A DNA stretch of 64,000 nucleotides from Alphaproteobacteria bacterium. GTDB taxonomy: Bacteria; Pseudomonadota; Alphaproteobacteria; Rhodospirillales; Rhodospirillaceae. Position 1 is the first letter of the stretch, and each line of letters begins with the position of its first letter. The DNA lies in assembly GCA_003246625.1 (NCBI GenBank), contig QJZR01000020.1, positions 1-64,000 of the forward strand, in the 5' to 3' direction. Position numbers and translations under genes: made by a program. Below the pieces are notes generated by a model. That model did not search any database, had not been told where the DNA came from, and saw only the letters and a program-made list of their open reading frames with translations. Shown in pieces: positions 26,159 to 36,178 of this stretch.

Positions 26159-27145
26159 ATGTACGTGGTCACCGGCGGCGCCGGCTTCATCGGATCGAAC
26201 ATCGTGGCGGCGCTGGAAGCTCGCGGCGAAAAGGACATCGTGGTGGTCGACCGTCTGCGCAGCGGCGGCAAGTGGCGCAACATCAGCAAGCGCGCCCTGG
26301 CCGACATCGTGCATCCCGACTACGTCCTGCAATACCTGGAAACCAACGTCAAATCGGTCGAAGCGGTGATCCACATGGGGGCGATTTCCTCCACCACCGA
26401 GACCGACGCCGACAAGATCCTGGCCAACAACTTCAGCCTGACCCTCGGCCTGTGGAAGTGGTGCGCGGCGCACGAAAAGCGGTTCATCTATGCCTCGTCG
26501 GCGGCCACCTACGGCGACGGCACCTGCGGCTTCTCGGACGAGTTCTCCGAGGGTGCGCTGTCCCGCCTGCGGCCGATGAACCCCTATGGCTGGAGCAAGC
26601 ACCTGTTCGACCGGCGCGTCGCCAGCAAGGTCTTCAACAACCGCCGTACCCCGTCGCAGTGGGTGGGGCTGAAGTTCTTCAACGTCTACGGCCCCAACGA
26701 ATACCACAAGGGCGGCCAGCAAAGCGTGGTGGCGCAGGTCTATCCGCGCGCCGCCGCCGACGCCCACTGCCTGTTGTTCAAGTCGCACAACCCGCAATAC
26801 CCCGACGGCGGCCAGATGCGCGATTTCGTCTGGGTCGGCGACTGCGTCGACGTGGTGATGTGGATGCTGGACAACCCGCAGATCAACGGCCTCTACAACC
26901 TGGGGACCGGGCAGGCGCGATCCTTCCTCGACCTGGCCTCGGCGGTGTACCGCGCCCTCGGCAAGGACCCGAAGATCCGCTTCATCGACACCCCGACCGA
27001 GATCCGCGACCGCTATCAGTATTTCACCCAGGCCGACATGCGCGCCCTGCGCAAGGCCGGGTACGCGCGGCCCTTCACCACCCTGGAAAGCGGCATCCAC
27101 CAGTACGTGGTGAACTTCCTGCACACCGAAGACCCCTACGTCTGA
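26159..27145 (+). CDS. hldD: ADP-L-glycero-D-manno-heptose 6-epimerase
   Basis: The 328-residue extended short-chain dehydrogenase has the NADP-binding start VVTGGAGFIGSNIVAAL and the HldD signature segments YASSAATYGDG, NPYGWSKHLFDRRV (YxxxK catalytic pair), VYGPNEYHKG, DGGQMRDFVWVGDCV and LGTGQARSF. It makes the L,D-heptose donor for the LPS inner core. It stands alone ahead of lgt with 10 bp between them. The GT9 enzyme at 5570 may use a related donor. Confidence 0.95.
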   Translation: MYVVTGGAGFIGSNIVAALEARGEKDIVVVDRLRSGGKWRNISKRALADIVHPDYVLQYLETNVKSVEAVIHMGAISSTTETDADKILANNFSLTLGLWKWCAAHEKRFIYASSAATYGDGTCGFSDEFSEGALSRLRPMNPYGWSKHLFDRRVASKVFNNRRTPSQWVGLKFFNVYGPNEYHKGGQQSVVAQVYPRAAADAHCLLFKSHNPQYPDGGQMRDFVWVGDCVDVVMWMLDNPQINGLYNLGTGQARSFLDLASAVYRALGKDPKIRFIDTPTEIRDRYQYFTQADMRALRKAGYARPFTTLESGIHQYVVNFLHTEDPYV

Positions 27146-27155
27146 GACCGGTCCG

Positions 27156-27974
27156 ATGTCCGCTCCCCTGGTCTTTCCGCAGATCGATCCGGTGGCCTTC
27201 GCCATCGGCCCCTTCGCCGTGCGCTGGTACGCCCTGGCCTATATCGCCGGGCTGGTCGGCGGCTGGCAGCTTTCGGCGCGCCTGACCCGCAGCGGTTCGG
27301 GCCGGGTGACACCGCGCGACCTCGACGATTTTCTGACCTGGGCGACGCTGGGGGTGATTCTCGGCGGGCGCGTCGGCTACGTGCTGTTCTACAACCTGCC
27401 GGTCTACCTCGACCATCCGCTGGAGGCCCTGGCCATCTGGAAGGGCGGCATGTCGTTCCACGGCGGCTTCCTGGGGGTGGTGGTGGCGGTGCTGCTGTAT
27501 TGCCGCCACCGGAAGATTCCGCCGCTGTGCATGGGCGACCTTTTGGTCACCGTGGCGCCGATCGGCCTTGGCCTCGGGCGGGTCGCCAACTTCGTCAACG
27601 GCGAACTCTTCGGCCGCGTCGCCCCCGACGCGCCCTTCGCGATGATCTTTCCCCACGGCGGGCCGCTGCCCCGCCATCCCAGCCAGCTCTATCAGGCGGG
27701 GATGGAAGGCGTGCTGCTGTTCGCGGTGATGCTGACCGCCTGGTTCCTGGGCGGCGGGCGGCGCCCCGGCTTCCAGTTCGGCCTGTTCCTCGCCGGATAC
27801 GGCATCGCGCGCATCGTCGGCGAGACCTTCCGCCAGCCGGACCCGCAACTGGGCTTCCTGTTCGGCGGCACCACCATGGGGCAATGGCTCTCCCTGCCGA
27901 TGGTCGCCCTGGGCGCCTGGCTGATCCGCCGCGCCCTGGCCAATCCGCCGGCCCTGCCCGGCACCCCGGAATGA
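27156..27974 (+). CDS. lgt: Prolipoprotein diacylglyceryl transferase
   Basis: The 272-residue membrane protein has several hydrophobic helices and the Lgt motifs FAVRWYALAYIAGLV, GMSFHGGFLGVV, IGLGLGRVANFVNGELFGR and HPSQLYQAGMEG. It transfers diacylglycerol from phosphatidylglycerol to the lipobox Cys in the inner membrane. It overlaps the next gene by 4 bp; the lipoprotein at 29895 is a nearby potential client. Confidence 0.96.
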   Translation: MSAPLVFPQIDPVAFAIGPFAVRWYALAYIAGLVGGWQLSARLTRSGSGRVTPRDLDDFLTWATLGVILGGRVGYVLFYNLPVYLDHPLEALAIWKGGMSFHGGFLGVVVAVLLYCRHRKIPPLCMGDLLVTVAPIGLGLGRVANFVNGELFGRVAPDAPFAMIFPHGGPLPRHPSQLYQAGMEGVLLFAVMLTAWFLGGGRRPGFQFGLFLAGYGIARIVGETFRQPDPQLGFLFGGTTMGQWLSLPMVALGAWLIRRALANPPALPGTPE

Positions 27975-29026
27975 CGACGGCGGAGCGCCTGCTGTCCCGT
28001 ATCCGGGCCGATGGGCCGATCCCCCTGCCCGACTTCATGGCCGAAGCGGTCGCCGCCTATTACCGCCGCCCGCGCGTCTTCGGCGCGGCGGGCGACTTCG
28101 TCACCGCGCCCGAGGTCAGCCAGATCTTCGGCGAACTGGTCGGCGTCTGGCTGGCCCTGCGCTGGCACGCCGAGGGACGGCCGGAACGGTTTCTCGTCGC
28201 CGAATGCGGGCCGGGGCGCGGCACCCTGATCGCCGACGCCCTGCGCGCCGCCGCCATGGTGCCGGGGTTCGCCGCGACGATCGACCTGCACCTGGTGGAA
28301 ACCAGCCCCACCCTGCGCGAGGCGCAGGCCACGGCGCTGGCCGGTTTCCCCGCGACCTGGCACGACGACGCCACGGACCTGCCCGGCGGACCGTTGCACG
28401 TGGTCGGCAACGAGTTCCTCGACGCCCTGCCCGCCGCGCAGTTCGTCTTTCGCGGCGGCGCCTGGCGCGAACGGCGGGTCGGCCACGACGGCCGGGACTT
28501 CGTCTTCGCCGACGGGCCGGAAGCCCGCCCCCCCGCCGACCTTCTCGACCGCCTGCCCGCGCCGCGCGAGGGCGAGATTCTCGAACACGCCCCCGCCGCC
28601 GAGGCCTTCGTCGCCGGGTTGGCGCGGCGCATCGCGACACAGGGCGGCGCCGCCCTGTTCTTCGACTACGGCCCGGCGGAAAGCGGCTTCGGCGACACCC
28701 TGCAGGCGGTGTCCCGCCACCGGGCGGCGCCGCCCCTGGCCGCGCCGGGCGAGGTGGACCTGACCGTCCACGTCGATTTTTCCCGTCTCGCCCGCCTGGC
28801 CCAAGGCGAGGCCGCCGCCGCCTTCGGCCCCGTCGACCAGGGCATTTGGCTGGTCGCGCTGGGCCTGCCCGCGCGCCTGACCACCCTGTTGCGGCAGGCG
28901 ACGCCACGACAGACGGAAGAATTGGTTTCCGGCGCGCAACGCCTGATCGAACCGCAGGCAATGGGTAGACTGTTCAAGGCCTTCGCCCTGATGCCCGGGG
29001 GTTCGGAGGCGCCGGAAGGGTTCTGA
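27971..29026 (+). CDS. SAM-dependent methyltransferase, MidA/NDUFAF7 family (COG1565)
   Basis: The 351-residue protein has the family opening IPLPDFMAEAVAAYYRR, GDFVTAPEVSQIFGELVGVW, the SAM motif LVAECGPGRGTLIADALRA and LHVVGNEFLDALPAAQFVF. The mitochondrial relative NDUFAF7/MidA methylates an Arg of a complex I subunit; bacterial members are usually uncharacterised. The ATGA overlap with lgt and the position before pgeF are a conserved alphaproteobacterial trio. Confidence 0.9.
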   Translation: MTTAERLLSRIRADGPIPLPDFMAEAVAAYYRRPRVFGAAGDFVTAPEVSQIFGELVGVWLALRWHAEGRPERFLVAECGPGRGTLIADALRAAAMVPGFAATIDLHLVETSPTLREAQATALAGFPATWHDDATDLPGGPLHVVGNEFLDALPAAQFVFRGGAWRERRVGHDGRDFVFADGPEARPPADLLDRLPAPREGEILEHAPAAEAFVAGLARRIATQGGAALFFDYGPAESGFGDTLQAVSRHRAAPPLAAPGEVDLTVHVDFSRLARLAQGEAAAAFGPVDQGIWLVALGLPARLTTLLRQATPRQTEELVSGAQRLIEPQAMGRLFKAFALMPGGSEAPEGF

Positions 29027-29032
29027 AATCCT

Positions 29033-29058
29033 TTGAACCATCCGTAAAATCCTATACT
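29033..29058 (+). promoter_or_regulatory. Possible promoter for pgeF
   Basis: TTGAAC (29033-29038) and TATACT (29053-29058) sit in the only AT-rich stretch before pgeF, but the spacer is just 14 bp, shorter than the sigma-70 optimum. Confidence 0.3.
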
Positions 29059-29130
29059 CTGAGAACAGATTTCATGCCTTCCCGGTTGAACTCCCGCCGA
29101 TGAATCACGCGAAACGATAGAGAGTCTCTC

Positions 29131-29898
29131 ATGATCACGGTTTCCGCGCTGAACGACATCGGTCGCGTCCGTCACGCCTTTTTCACCCGCAACCGCGGCG
29201 TCTCCACCGGGCTCTACGCTTCGCTGAACTGCGGCTACGGTTCGCACGACGACCCGGCGAACGTGACGCAGAACCGCGCCCTCGCCATGGAACTGATGGA
29301 ACAACCCGCGTCCGCCCTGGTCACCGTCCACCAGGAGCACACCACCCGGGTGATCACCGTCTCTCAGCCTTGGGACGCCAAGGACGCGCCGGTCGCCGAC
29401 GCCATGGTCACCGACCGGCCGGGCATCGCGCTCGGCATCCTCACCGCCGACTGCGTACCGGTGCTGCTGGCCGACACCAAGAAAGGCATCATCGGCGCCG
29501 CCCACGCCGGGTGGAAAGGCGCGATCAAGGGCGTGCTGGAGGAAACCGTCACCCGCATGGTCGACCTGGGGGCGCGCCCCGGCACCATCGCCGCCGCGGT
29601 CGGGCCCTCGATCTCGCAGCGTTCCTACGAGGTGGGGCCGGAGTTTCCCGCCCCCTTCATCGCCGAAAACCCCGAGAACGACCAATTCTTCGCCCCGTCG
29701 AAAAACGCCGGACACTTCATGTTCGACCTGCCCGCCTTCGTGGCGCGCAAACTGGCCCGCGTCGGCATCACCGAGGTGATCCGCACCCCCTGCGACACCT
29801 GCCGCGAATCCGACCGTTTCTTCAGCTATCGCCGGGCCTGCCAGAACGGCGAGACGGATTACGGTCGATGCCTGTCGGCGATCGTCCTGGAACGATGA
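29131..29898 (+). CDS. pgeF: Peptidoglycan editing factor / purine nucleoside phosphorylase (YfiH, laccase-domain)
   Basis: The 255-residue protein has the YfiH zinc site: VHQEHTTRVI, GILTADCVPVLLAD and GAAHAGWKGAIKGVLEE, then AAVGPSISQRSYEVG and the C-terminal DTCRESDRFFSYRR. Family members act on purine nucleosides, and E. coli YfiH keeps L-Ser out of peptidoglycan stems; which role holds here is unknown. It overlaps the following lipoprotein gene by 4 bp. Confidence 0.92.
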   Translation: MITVSALNDIGRVRHAFFTRNRGVSTGLYASLNCGYGSHDDPANVTQNRALAMELMEQPASALVTVHQEHTTRVITVSQPWDAKDAPVADAMVTDRPGIALGILTADCVPVLLADTKKGIIGAAHAGWKGAIKGVLEETVTRMVDLGARPGTIAAAVGPSISQRSYEVGPEFPAPFIAENPENDQFFAPSKNAGHFMFDLPAFVARKLARVGITEVIRTPCDTCRESDRFFSYRRACQNGETDYGRCLSAIVLER

Positions 29899-30848
29899 AG
29901 CGGGCGGCCCGCGCCCTGGCGTTCTGCGGCCTGGCGGCGCTGGCCGCCTGCGACGTCGGACACCCCTTCGAACGGCTGGCGGGCAGCGAGGGCGAACTGG
30001 GCGCGCCGCCGATCCCGGTGCTGTGCGTCGACCCGATCCCCGGCCTTCCCGCCGACCTGGCGCGGAACCTGCGCGACGCCCTGGCCGACGAACTGGTCCG
30101 CCGCGAACACCTGGCGACGGCCGACGATTCCTGCCCGCCGGGATCGCCCCGCATCATGTCCTGGCAGGTTTCGGCGAACGGCACTTCCCGCCTGATGTTC
30201 AGCCGCCCGGCGAACGGACGCGCCAACGCGCCGGTGACGGTCGCCATCGACCCGCCCGCCGATCCCGCCCGCTGGCCCGAAACGGCGCAACGCTGGGCGC
30301 TTCTTCTGGCCGACCGCCTGGATTTCCAGCCCCCCACCGTGCGTTCCGTCCGCGCGCCGTTCGATTCCCTGCTCGACGCCCGCGCCCGCCCCGCCCCGCC
30401 CGCCGCCGCCCCGGCGCCGGTCGCGGCCGACGACCCCGGCCGCATCTTCGTCGAGACGGTGGACGGCGCCACCGGCGACGGCAACACCCTGCTGCGCTTC
30501 GCCATGGTCGGATACCTGCGCCGCGCCGGTCTGAAGCCCGAGGCCGAGGCGGCGGCCCGCGCCACCGCGCCCTATCTGGTCAAGGGCCGCGTCGACATCG
30601 GCGCGCCGCGCGGCGAGACCGGCGGACCGAAGCTGCGCCGGGTGCGAATCGTCTGGACGGTTTCCGACGCCAAGGGGCGTTCCCTCGGCACTCTGGAGCA
30701 GGCCAACGACGTCCCCGCCGAAAGTCTGAACCGCATCTGGGGGCAAGCCGCCGACGCGGTGGCCGCCGCCGCGGCGGGCGCGATCGCCGACGTGGTGCGC
30801 CAGGCGCGCGAACAAGCGCGGGAGACCGCCCCGGCAACGCCGCGCTGA
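29895..30848 (+). CDS. Predicted lipoprotein of unknown function
   Basis: The 317-residue protein has a lipoprotein signal: [18 protein letters not shown], with lipobox LAAC at Cys19. The mature part begins with a DVGHPFERL segment and contains [17 protein letters not shown]. It then has a Pro/Ala linker ([17 protein letters not shown]) and a C-terminal alpha/beta region with [10 protein letters not shown] and [17 protein letters not shown]. No catalytic motif is seen. Translational coupling to pgeF is the usual alphaproteobacterial context and suggests an envelope role. Confidence 0.8.
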   Translation: MKRAARALAFCGLAALAACDVGHPFERLAGSEGELGAPPIPVLCVDPIPGLPADLARNLRDALADELVRREHLATADDSCPPGSPRIMSWQVSANGTSRLMFSRPANGRANAPVTVAIDPPADPARWPETAQRWALLLADRLDFQPPTVRSVRAPFDSLLDARARPAPPAAAPAPVAADDPGRIFVETVDGATGDGNTLLRFAMVGYLRRAGLKPEAEAAARATAPYLVKGRVDIGAPRGETGGPKLRRVRIVWTVSDAKGRSLGTLEQANDVPAESLNRIWGQAADAVAAAAAGAIADVVRQAREQARETAPATPR

Positions 30849-30850
30849 CG

Positions 30851-30879
30851 GGTTTACAAGGCGGCGCGACACTGCTAAT
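30851..30879 (+). promoter_or_regulatory. Sigma-70-like promoter for prs
   Basis: TTTACA (30851-30856), a 17-bp spacer and TAATAC (30874-30879) preceded by TG one base upstream form a good extended -10 promoter about 75 bp before the prs start. Confidence 0.6.
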
Positions 30880-30954
30880 ACCACCCGAAACTCGCCCTCA
30901 GCCGTGCAGGACGCACCGGGCGCCCTGGGCGCGATCCGCTTGGAGAATGCCGTC

Positions 30955-31887
30955 ATGAAAGTCGTCGCCTGCAACAGCAACCGCCCGCTGGCCGAGGCGA
31001 TCTCCGCCTACATGAACATCGGCCTGACCAACGCCAGCATCCGCCGCTTCTCGGACATGGAAATCTTCGTCGAAATCCAAGAGAACGTGCGCGGCGAAGA
31101 TGTCTTCGTCGTCCAGCCGACCTCGTACCCGGCGAACGACAACCTGATGGAGCTTCTGATCACCCTGGACGCGCTGCGCCGCGGCTCGGCCCGCCGCATC
31201 ACCGCGGTGATGCCCTATTTCGGCTATGCCCGCCAGGACCGCAAGACCGGCCCGCGCACGCCGATCTCGGCGAAGCTGGTGGCCAACCTGATCACCCAGG
31301 CCGGGGCCAACCGCGTCGTCACCCTCGACCTGCATTCCGGGCAGATTCAGGGCTTCTTCGACATTCCGCTCGACAACCTTTACGCCGCCCCGGTGTTCGT
31401 CAAGGACATCAAGGCCCGCCTGGGCAAGGAACGGCCGATGATCGTTTCGCCGGACGTCGGCGGCGTGGTGCGCGCCCGCACCCTGGCCAGCCGCCTGGAC
31501 GCCGACCTGGCGATCATCGACAAGCGCCGCGAACGCGCCGGGGTCTCCGAGGTGATGAACATCATCGGCGACGTCTCGGGCCGCGACTGCATCATGGTCG
31601 ACGACATCGTCGATTCGGCGGGCACCCTGTGCAACGCCGCGCAGGCGCTGATCAACGCCGGCGCCAACTCGGTGCAGGCCTATGTCACCCATGGCGTGCT
31701 GTCGGGCGGCGCGGTGGCCCGCGTTTCCGCCTCGCCCCTCGAATCCATGGTGATCACCGACAGCATCCTGCCCACCGAGGCGGTGCGTCTGTCCGAGAAG
31801 TTCCGCGCGCTGTCCATCGCCCCCCTGATGGCCGAGGCGATCACCCGCATCAGCGAGGAACGCTCGGTTTCCAGCCTGTTCGACTGA
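30955..31887 (+). CDS. prs: Ribose-phosphate pyrophosphokinase
   Basis: The 310-residue protein has [17 protein letters not shown] at the start, then [20 protein letters not shown], the PRPP synthase signature [28 protein letters not shown], and the PRPP-binding [15 protein letters not shown]. It makes PRPP from ribose 5-phosphate and ATP for nucleotides, His, Trp and NAD. The ATG at 30955 is favoured by GGAG upstream; the GTG at 30904 would overlap the leader. Confidence 0.96.
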   Translation: MKVVACNSNRPLAEAISAYMNIGLTNASIRRFSDMEIFVEIQENVRGEDVFVVQPTSYPANDNLMELLITLDALRRGSARRITAVMPYFGYARQDRKTGPRTPISAKLVANLITQAGANRVVTLDLHSGQIQGFFDIPLDNLYAAPVFVKDIKARLGKERPMIVSPDVGGVVRARTLASRLDADLAIIDKRRERAGVSEVMNIIGDVSGRDCIMVDDIVDSAGTLCNAAQALINAGANSVQAYVTHGVLSGGAVARVSASPLESMVITDSILPTEAVRLSEKFRALSIAPLMAEAITRISEERSVSSLFD

Positions 31888-31912
31888 CCCGGGACTTTTC
31901 CGGTAAGAACGG

Positions 31913-31941
31913 TTGCCCCGCGCCACGGAAAAGAGTAAACA
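31913..31941 (+). promoter_or_regulatory. Possible promoter for rplY
   Basis: TTGCCC (31913-31918), a 17-bp spacer and TAAACA (31936-31941) lie about 90 bp before rplY. Both boxes are partial matches. Confidence 0.4.
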
Positions 31942-32031
31942 ACCCGCTTCGCCGTCCGAATGACCGGGCGGCGTTCGGCGTCGGCACCCCTGGAGGCCGA
32001 CGTCACCCATGACAAGCAAGGAGTTTTCGTC

Positions 32032-32661
32032 ATGAAAGCGACTACGTTGACCGCTCAGAAGCGGGAACGGGCCGGTAAGGGGGCAGCTCGTGCGGTGCGG
32101 GATCAGGGTCTGATCCCCGGCGTCATCTATGGTGACAAGCAGCCGCCGGTGATGTTCTCGATCGATCCGCGCCAGATTATCGCCCAGATGGCCCGCCCCG
32201 GCTTCTGGACCCATCAGTTCGAAATCGAGGTCGACGGCGAAAAGACCCTGACCATGTGCCAGGATCTGCAGGTCCATCCGGTGACCGACCGTCCGATCCA
32301 CGTCGATCTTCTGCGCATCCGCGCCGACTCCGTCGTCACCGTCGACGTGCCGGTGAAGTTCGTCAACGAACTGCGTTCGCCGGGCCTGAAGCGCGGCGGC
32401 GTGCTGAACGTGGTGCGTCACGACATCGAAGTGCACTGCATGGCGGCCTCGGTTCCCGAGCATCTGGTGGCCGACCTGGCCGGTCTGGATGTCGGCGATT
32501 CGATCCACATCAGCGCCATCGCCCTGCCGGAAGGCGTGAAGCCGACCATCGCCGACCGCGACTTCACCATCGCCACCATCGTCGCCCCGAGCGGCATGAA
32601 GAGCGAAGAGAGCGAAGCCGCCGCCGATGCCGCCCCGGCCGCGACCGAGGACAAGGCGTAA
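32032..32661 (+). CDS. rplY: 50S ribosomal protein L25 (general stress protein Ctc type)
   Basis: The 209-residue, two-domain L25/TL5 protein has an N-terminal 5S rRNA-binding domain (LTAQKRERAGKGAARAVRDQ, PGVIYGDKQPPV) and a C-terminal CTC domain (VDVPVKFVNELRSPGLKRGG, VLNVVRHDIEV). An acidic Ala/Glu tail closes it. It binds 5S rRNA in the large subunit. The ATG at 32032 follows a perfect AAGGAG. It pairs with pth and ychF, as in many bacteria. Confidence 0.95.
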   Translation: MKATTLTAQKRERAGKGAARAVRDQGLIPGVIYGDKQPPVMFSIDPRQIIAQMARPGFWTHQFEIEVDGEKTLTMCQDLQVHPVTDRPIHVDLLRIRADSVVTVDVPVKFVNELRSPGLKRGGVLNVVRHDIEVHCMAASVPEHLVADLAGLDVGDSIHISAIALPEGVKPTIADRDFTIATIVAPSGMKSEESEAAADAAPAATEDKA

Positions 32662-32697
32662 TTCCGCTGCGGAGGTTGCCCGGGGGACGATGATTCC

Positions 32698-33321
32698 ATG
32701 CGACTGATCGTCGGACTGGGCAACCCGGGCGCGGAATACGCGCACAATCGCCACAACATCGGATTCATGGCGGTGGACGCGATCGCCCGCCGCCATGACT
32801 TTTCCGCCTGGCGCAGCCGCAACCAGGGGCTGGCCGCCGAAGGCGAGATCGGGGGCGTCCGTGTCATGCTCCTCAAGCCTCAGACCTATATGAACAATTC
32901 CGGCGCCTGCGTCGGCCCGACCGCGCGCTTCTTCAAGATCGCGCCCGCCGACGTGGTGGTGCTGCACGACGAACTGGATCTTGCCCCCGGCAAGGTGCGG
33001 GTAAAAGTCGGCGGCGGCGCCGCCGGACACAACGGCCTGCGCAGCATCGCCGAACAGTTTTCGACCGACACCGTGCGGGTACGCCTGGGCATCGGCCACC
33101 CCGGCGACAAGGACCGGGTGTACGGCCACGTCCTGTCCGATTTCGCCAAGGCCGAGCAGGCCTGGCTCGCCCCCCTGCTCGACGCGCTCGCCGAGGCCGC
33201 GCCGCTGCTGGCCGCGGGCAAGGACAACGAATTCATGACCCGCGTCGCGCTGCTGACCCAGCCGCCGCGTCCGAAAAAGGAAAAACCGGGCGCCGCCGCC
33301 CCCGGCAAGGGAGACAACTGA
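32698..33321 (+). CDS. pth: Peptidyl-tRNA hydrolase
   Basis: The 207-residue protein has the Pth motifs [20 protein letters not shown] (catalytic His in NRHN), [10 protein letters not shown], and [20 protein letters not shown] with [13 protein letters not shown]. It recycles peptidyl-tRNA dropped from ribosomes. The last base of its stop is the first base of the ychF start (TGATG). Confidence 0.97.
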   Translation: MRLIVGLGNPGAEYAHNRHNIGFMAVDAIARRHDFSAWRSRNQGLAAEGEIGGVRVMLLKPQTYMNNSGACVGPTARFFKIAPADVVVLHDELDLAPGKVRVKVGGGAAGHNGLRSIAEQFSTDTVRVRLGIGHPGDKDRVYGHVLSDFAKAEQAWLAPLLDALAEAAPLLAAGKDNEFMTRVALLTQPPRPKKEKPGAAAPGKGDN

Positions 33322-34421
33322 TGGGTTTCAACTGCGGCATCGTCGGCCTGCCCAACGTCGGCAAGTCCACCCTGTTCAACGCGCTGACCGCCACCGCCGC
33401 GGCGCAGGCGGCGAACTTCCCCTTCTGCACCATCGAGCCCAACGTCGGCCGCGTCGCGGTGCCGGACCCCCGCCTGGACACCCTGGCGGAGAAGGCCAAG
33501 TCGGCGAAGGAGATTCCCACCCAGCTGGAGTTCGTCGACATCGCCGGACTGGTGCGCGGCGCCTCGAAGGGCGAGGGCCTGGGCAACCAGTTCCTTGCCA
33601 ACATCCGCGAGGTGGACGCCATCGTCCACGTGCTGCGCTGCTTCGAGAACGACGACGTCACCCACGTCGAAGGGTCGATCGACCCCCTGCGCGACGCCGA
33701 GACGGTGGAAACCGAACTCATGCTCGCCGACCTGGACAGCCTGGAAAAGCGCGTCGTCCCCTTGCAGAAAAAGGCGAAGAGCGGCGAAAAGGACGCCAAG
33801 GCGGCCCTGGAACTGATGGAACCGGCGCTGGAGGCCCTGCGCAACGGCAAGCCCGCCCGCACCGCGCGCCCCACCGACGCCGAGGGTGCGCGCGCCTTCG
33901 ACCGCTTGCAGCTTCTCACCGGCAAGCCGGTTCTTTACGTCTGCAACGTCGCCGAGGACGACGCCGCCACCGGCAACGCGCTGTCCGCCAAGGTCGCCGA
34001 GAAGGCCAAGGCCGAGGGCGCGGCGACGGTGGTGGTCTCCGCCGCGATCGAGGCCGAGTTGTCGCAGCTTGCCGACGACGAACGCACCGAATTCCTGGCC
34101 GACCTGGGCCTCGCCGAGGCCGGGCTGTCGCGGGTGATCCGCGCCGGTTACGCGCTTCTCGGCCTGATCACCTTCTTCACCGTGGGGCCGAAGGAAGCCC
34201 GCGCCTGGACGGTGCGCGACGGCGCCAAGGCGCCCGAGGCGGCGGGGGTGATCCACACCGATTTCGAAAAGGGCTTCATCCGCGCCGAAACCATCGCCTA
34301 TGACGACTATATCGCCTGCAACGGCGAACAGGGCGCGAAGGAAGCGGGTAAGATGCGCTCGGAAGGCAAGGAATACCCGGTCAAGGACGGCGACATCTTC
34401 CACTTCCTGTTCAACGTGTAG
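33321..34421 (+). CDS. ychF: Redox-regulated ATPase YchF (Obg family)
   Basis: The 366-residue protein has the P-loop [34 protein letters not shown], and NVAED in place of NKxD, the change that gives YchF its ATP preference. A helical insert at about 130-190 and a C-terminal TGS domain ([25 protein letters not shown]) complete it. YchF binds ribosomes and affects stress responses. The pth-ychF coupling is widely conserved. Confidence 0.97.
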   Translation: MGFNCGIVGLPNVGKSTLFNALTATAAAQAANFPFCTIEPNVGRVAVPDPRLDTLAEKAKSAKEIPTQLEFVDIAGLVRGASKGEGLGNQFLANIREVDAIVHVLRCFENDDVTHVEGSIDPLRDAETVETELMLADLDSLEKRVVPLQKKAKSGEKDAKAALELMEPALEALRNGKPARTARPTDAEGARAFDRLQLLTGKPVLYVCNVAEDDAATGNALSAKVAEKAKAEGAATVVVSAAIEAELSQLADDERTEFLADLGLAEAGLSRVIRAGYALLGLITFFTVGPKEARAWTVRDGAKAPEAAGVIHTDFEKGFIRAETIAYDDYIACNGEQGAKEAGKMRSEGKEYPVKDGDIFHFLFNV

Positions 34422-34461
34422 GACCTGGGCGGAGCCCACGGGTTTTTCTCGGAGGCGGCAC

Positions 34462-35121
34462 ATGGGCGCGATTACCCAACTGACGGCAAGCGACGGGCAC
34501 CGCCTGTCGGTCTATCGCGCCGACCCGATCGGCCACGCCCGCGGCGGCGTGGTGCTGCTGCACGAAATCTACGGCCTGACCGCGCAGACCCGCGGCATCG
34601 CCGACTGGCTGGCCGACGAGGGCTTCGCGGTGATCGCTCCCTCCCTGTTCGACCGCGCCGAAAAGGGGGCGAACATCGCCTATAGCGAGGCGGGGGCGGA
34701 ACACGGCCGCGCCCTGCGCGATGCCATCGGCTGGGACGCGCCGCTTCTCGATATCGCGGCGGCGCGCGCCGCCCTGCCGCCGGGCAAGGCGGCGGCGGTG
34801 GGGGAAAGCTATGGCGCCAGCCTCGCCTGGCGGGCGGCGGCGGCGCTTCCCCTAGACGCGGCGGTCTGCGGCAGTCCGGGCAACCTGGCGGATTTCCTGC
34901 CCGAAACCCCGCTCTGCCCGGTGTTGATCCATTTCGGTACGCACGACCCGAAAACCCCGGCGGACCTGCGGGCGCGGGCCCGCGCCATCCCCGGCGTCGC
35001 CGCCGTCGACCATGACGCCGGGCACGCCTTCACCTGCCCGGTGCGCGACGGCTTCGACGCCGCCGCCACCCGCGCCGCCGAAACCGCCACCCTGGCCTTC
35101 CTGTCGAAATTCCTGGGATAA
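34462..35121 (+). CDS. Dienelactone hydrolase family protein
   Basis: The 219-residue alpha/beta hydrolase has GGVVLLHEIYGLT, the nucleophile region AVGESYGASLAW (Ser where classic DLH has Cys in GxCxGG), the acid region IHFGTHDPKTP and the His in VDHDAGHAFTC. True dienelactone hydrolases open the lactone in chlorocatechol breakdown; this Ser-type paralogue more likely is a general esterase. The start is set by GGAGGCGGCAC ahead of the ATG. There are no aromatic-degradation genes nearby. Confidence 0.82.
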   Translation: MGAITQLTASDGHRLSVYRADPIGHARGGVVLLHEIYGLTAQTRGIADWLADEGFAVIAPSLFDRAEKGANIAYSEAGAEHGRALRDAIGWDAPLLDIAAARAALPPGKAAAVGESYGASLAWRAAAALPLDAAVCGSPGNLADFLPETPLCPVLIHFGTHDPKTPADLRARARAIPGVAAVDHDAGHAFTCPVRDGFDAAATRAAETATLAFLSKFLG

Positions 35122-35295
35122 AAACCAGGGTAGGGGCTCCGCCCCTGGACCCCGCCGGAGGGTCGCGGACCCTCCGGACCTCCCGAACACGTTCGAAGAA
35201 AAAGGGCCTCCCTTGCGGGGGCCCTTTTTCTTCGAATACGCATGGGGTCTGGGGCCCAAGGCCCCAGAGGGTCCGGGCAGCGCCCGGCCTGGTTC
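35122..35295. repeat. Intergenic repeat family 1, inverted pair (copies B and B')
   Basis: The left half has AAACCAGGGTAGGGGCTCCG and the hairpin CCGGAGGGTC-GCG-GACCCTCCGG (35155-35177). The right half, read on the minus strand, repeats the same plan: AACCAGGCCGGGCGCTGCCC, then GGGGCC-TTG-GGCCCC. The two copies face each other around the terminator at 35192-35236, like a bacterial interspersed mosaic element. Confidence 0.75.
35192..35236. terminator. Strong bidirectional terminator
   Basis: A 17-bp perfect stem (35192-35208 with 35220-35236) with an A5 run on one side and a T5 run on the other lies between the convergent dienelactone hydrolase and VOC genes. It can act on both strands. Confidence 0.88.
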
Positions 35296-36162
35296 TTATC
35301 CCTCGGAGAATTCGATCAGGGTGCCCAGGGTTTCCGACGGCGGCACCCGGATCATTCCTTCCTTGAGCATGCGGAAGGCGACGCGGTTGGCCGCCAGGAC
35401 GCAGGCGGTGCGTTCGATATCCCGCACCTTGATGCCGATCGCCACCGGCGCGGGCGGCTTCGGCGCCTTGTCCAGTTCGACGTCGGGGTGAAGCTGGGTC
35501 AACTGCTCCGGCGAGCAAAGGAAGACGGTATGGCCGCCCAGGTGCACCGCCACCGTGTGGTCGGTGATCGCCGCCACCCCGGCGCCGAAGAAGTCCTCGT
35601 AGGCATTTTTCGCCGCCAGCGGGTCGTCGACGACGATGGTCAGCGAATCGATGCCGATCGCGCCGTTGGGGTGGTCGGTCCATCCCGGACGGCGCACCGC
35701 GTCGGGGGAGAGGTGCTGCGCGACGAAGGCGGACAGGCCGAGCAACGCGTCCTCGGGCAGGCGCACCATGGACAGGGCGGCGCGGATTTCGCCCTCCTTG
35801 GTCTGGATCACCCGGTTCACCGACTGCGGCGGCTGCGCCTGCACCCCCTTGTTCAGCAGGGCCTGATGCACCGCCGCGCCGTTTTTGGTGGCGAAGGCCA
35901 CCGCCATGATGCCGTTGCCCAGGGAGGACAGGGACTTTTCCAGACGGCGGCGCAGTTCGCTGTCCGCCGCCTCGGGCGAGCGGGCGACCAGTTCCAGATA
36001 GTCGTGCGGCATCATCACGCAGTGATTGCCGGTGCCCATGCCTTCGTGCCGCCCATAGGGGGTCAGGGCGAAGCCCAGGCGGGCATAGGTGTCCACCGCC
36101 TCCGCCAGGGATTTGACCCCCACCACGATATGGTCGATGCCGGTGATGTGACTTGCCGTCAT
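35296..36162 (-). CDS. VOC (glyoxalase_3-like) family protein
   Basis: This protein has 288 residues from the ATG at 36162, which has GAGAGGAC upstream. Two vicinal-oxygen-chelate halves are visible: GIDHIVVGVKSLAEAVDTYA with NHCVMMPHDYLELVA in the first, and SLTIVVDDPLAAKNAYEDFF with HTVFLCSPEQL in the second. The fold is shared by glyoxalases, extradiol dioxygenases and fosfomycin-type enzymes. It is the last gene of the mtnP-mtnA-aldolase run, so it could act on a product of that pathway, but the substrate is unknown. Confidence 0.8.
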   Translation of the reverse strand: MTASHITGIDHIVVGVKSLAEAVDTYARLGFALTPYGRHEGMGTGNHCVMMPHDYLELVARSPEAADSELRRRLEKSLSSLGNGIMAVAFATKNGAAVHQALLNKGVQAQPPQSVNRVIQTKEGEIRAALSMVRLPEDALLGLSAFVAQHLSPDAVRRPGWTDHPNGAIGIDSLTIVVDDPLAAKNAYEDFFGAGVAAITDHTVAVHLGGHTVFLCSPEQLTQLHPDVELDKAPKPPAPVAIGIKVRDIERTACVLAANRVAFRMLKEGMIRVPPSETLGTLIEFSEG

Positions 36163-36178
36163 GATGTCCTCTCGCCGC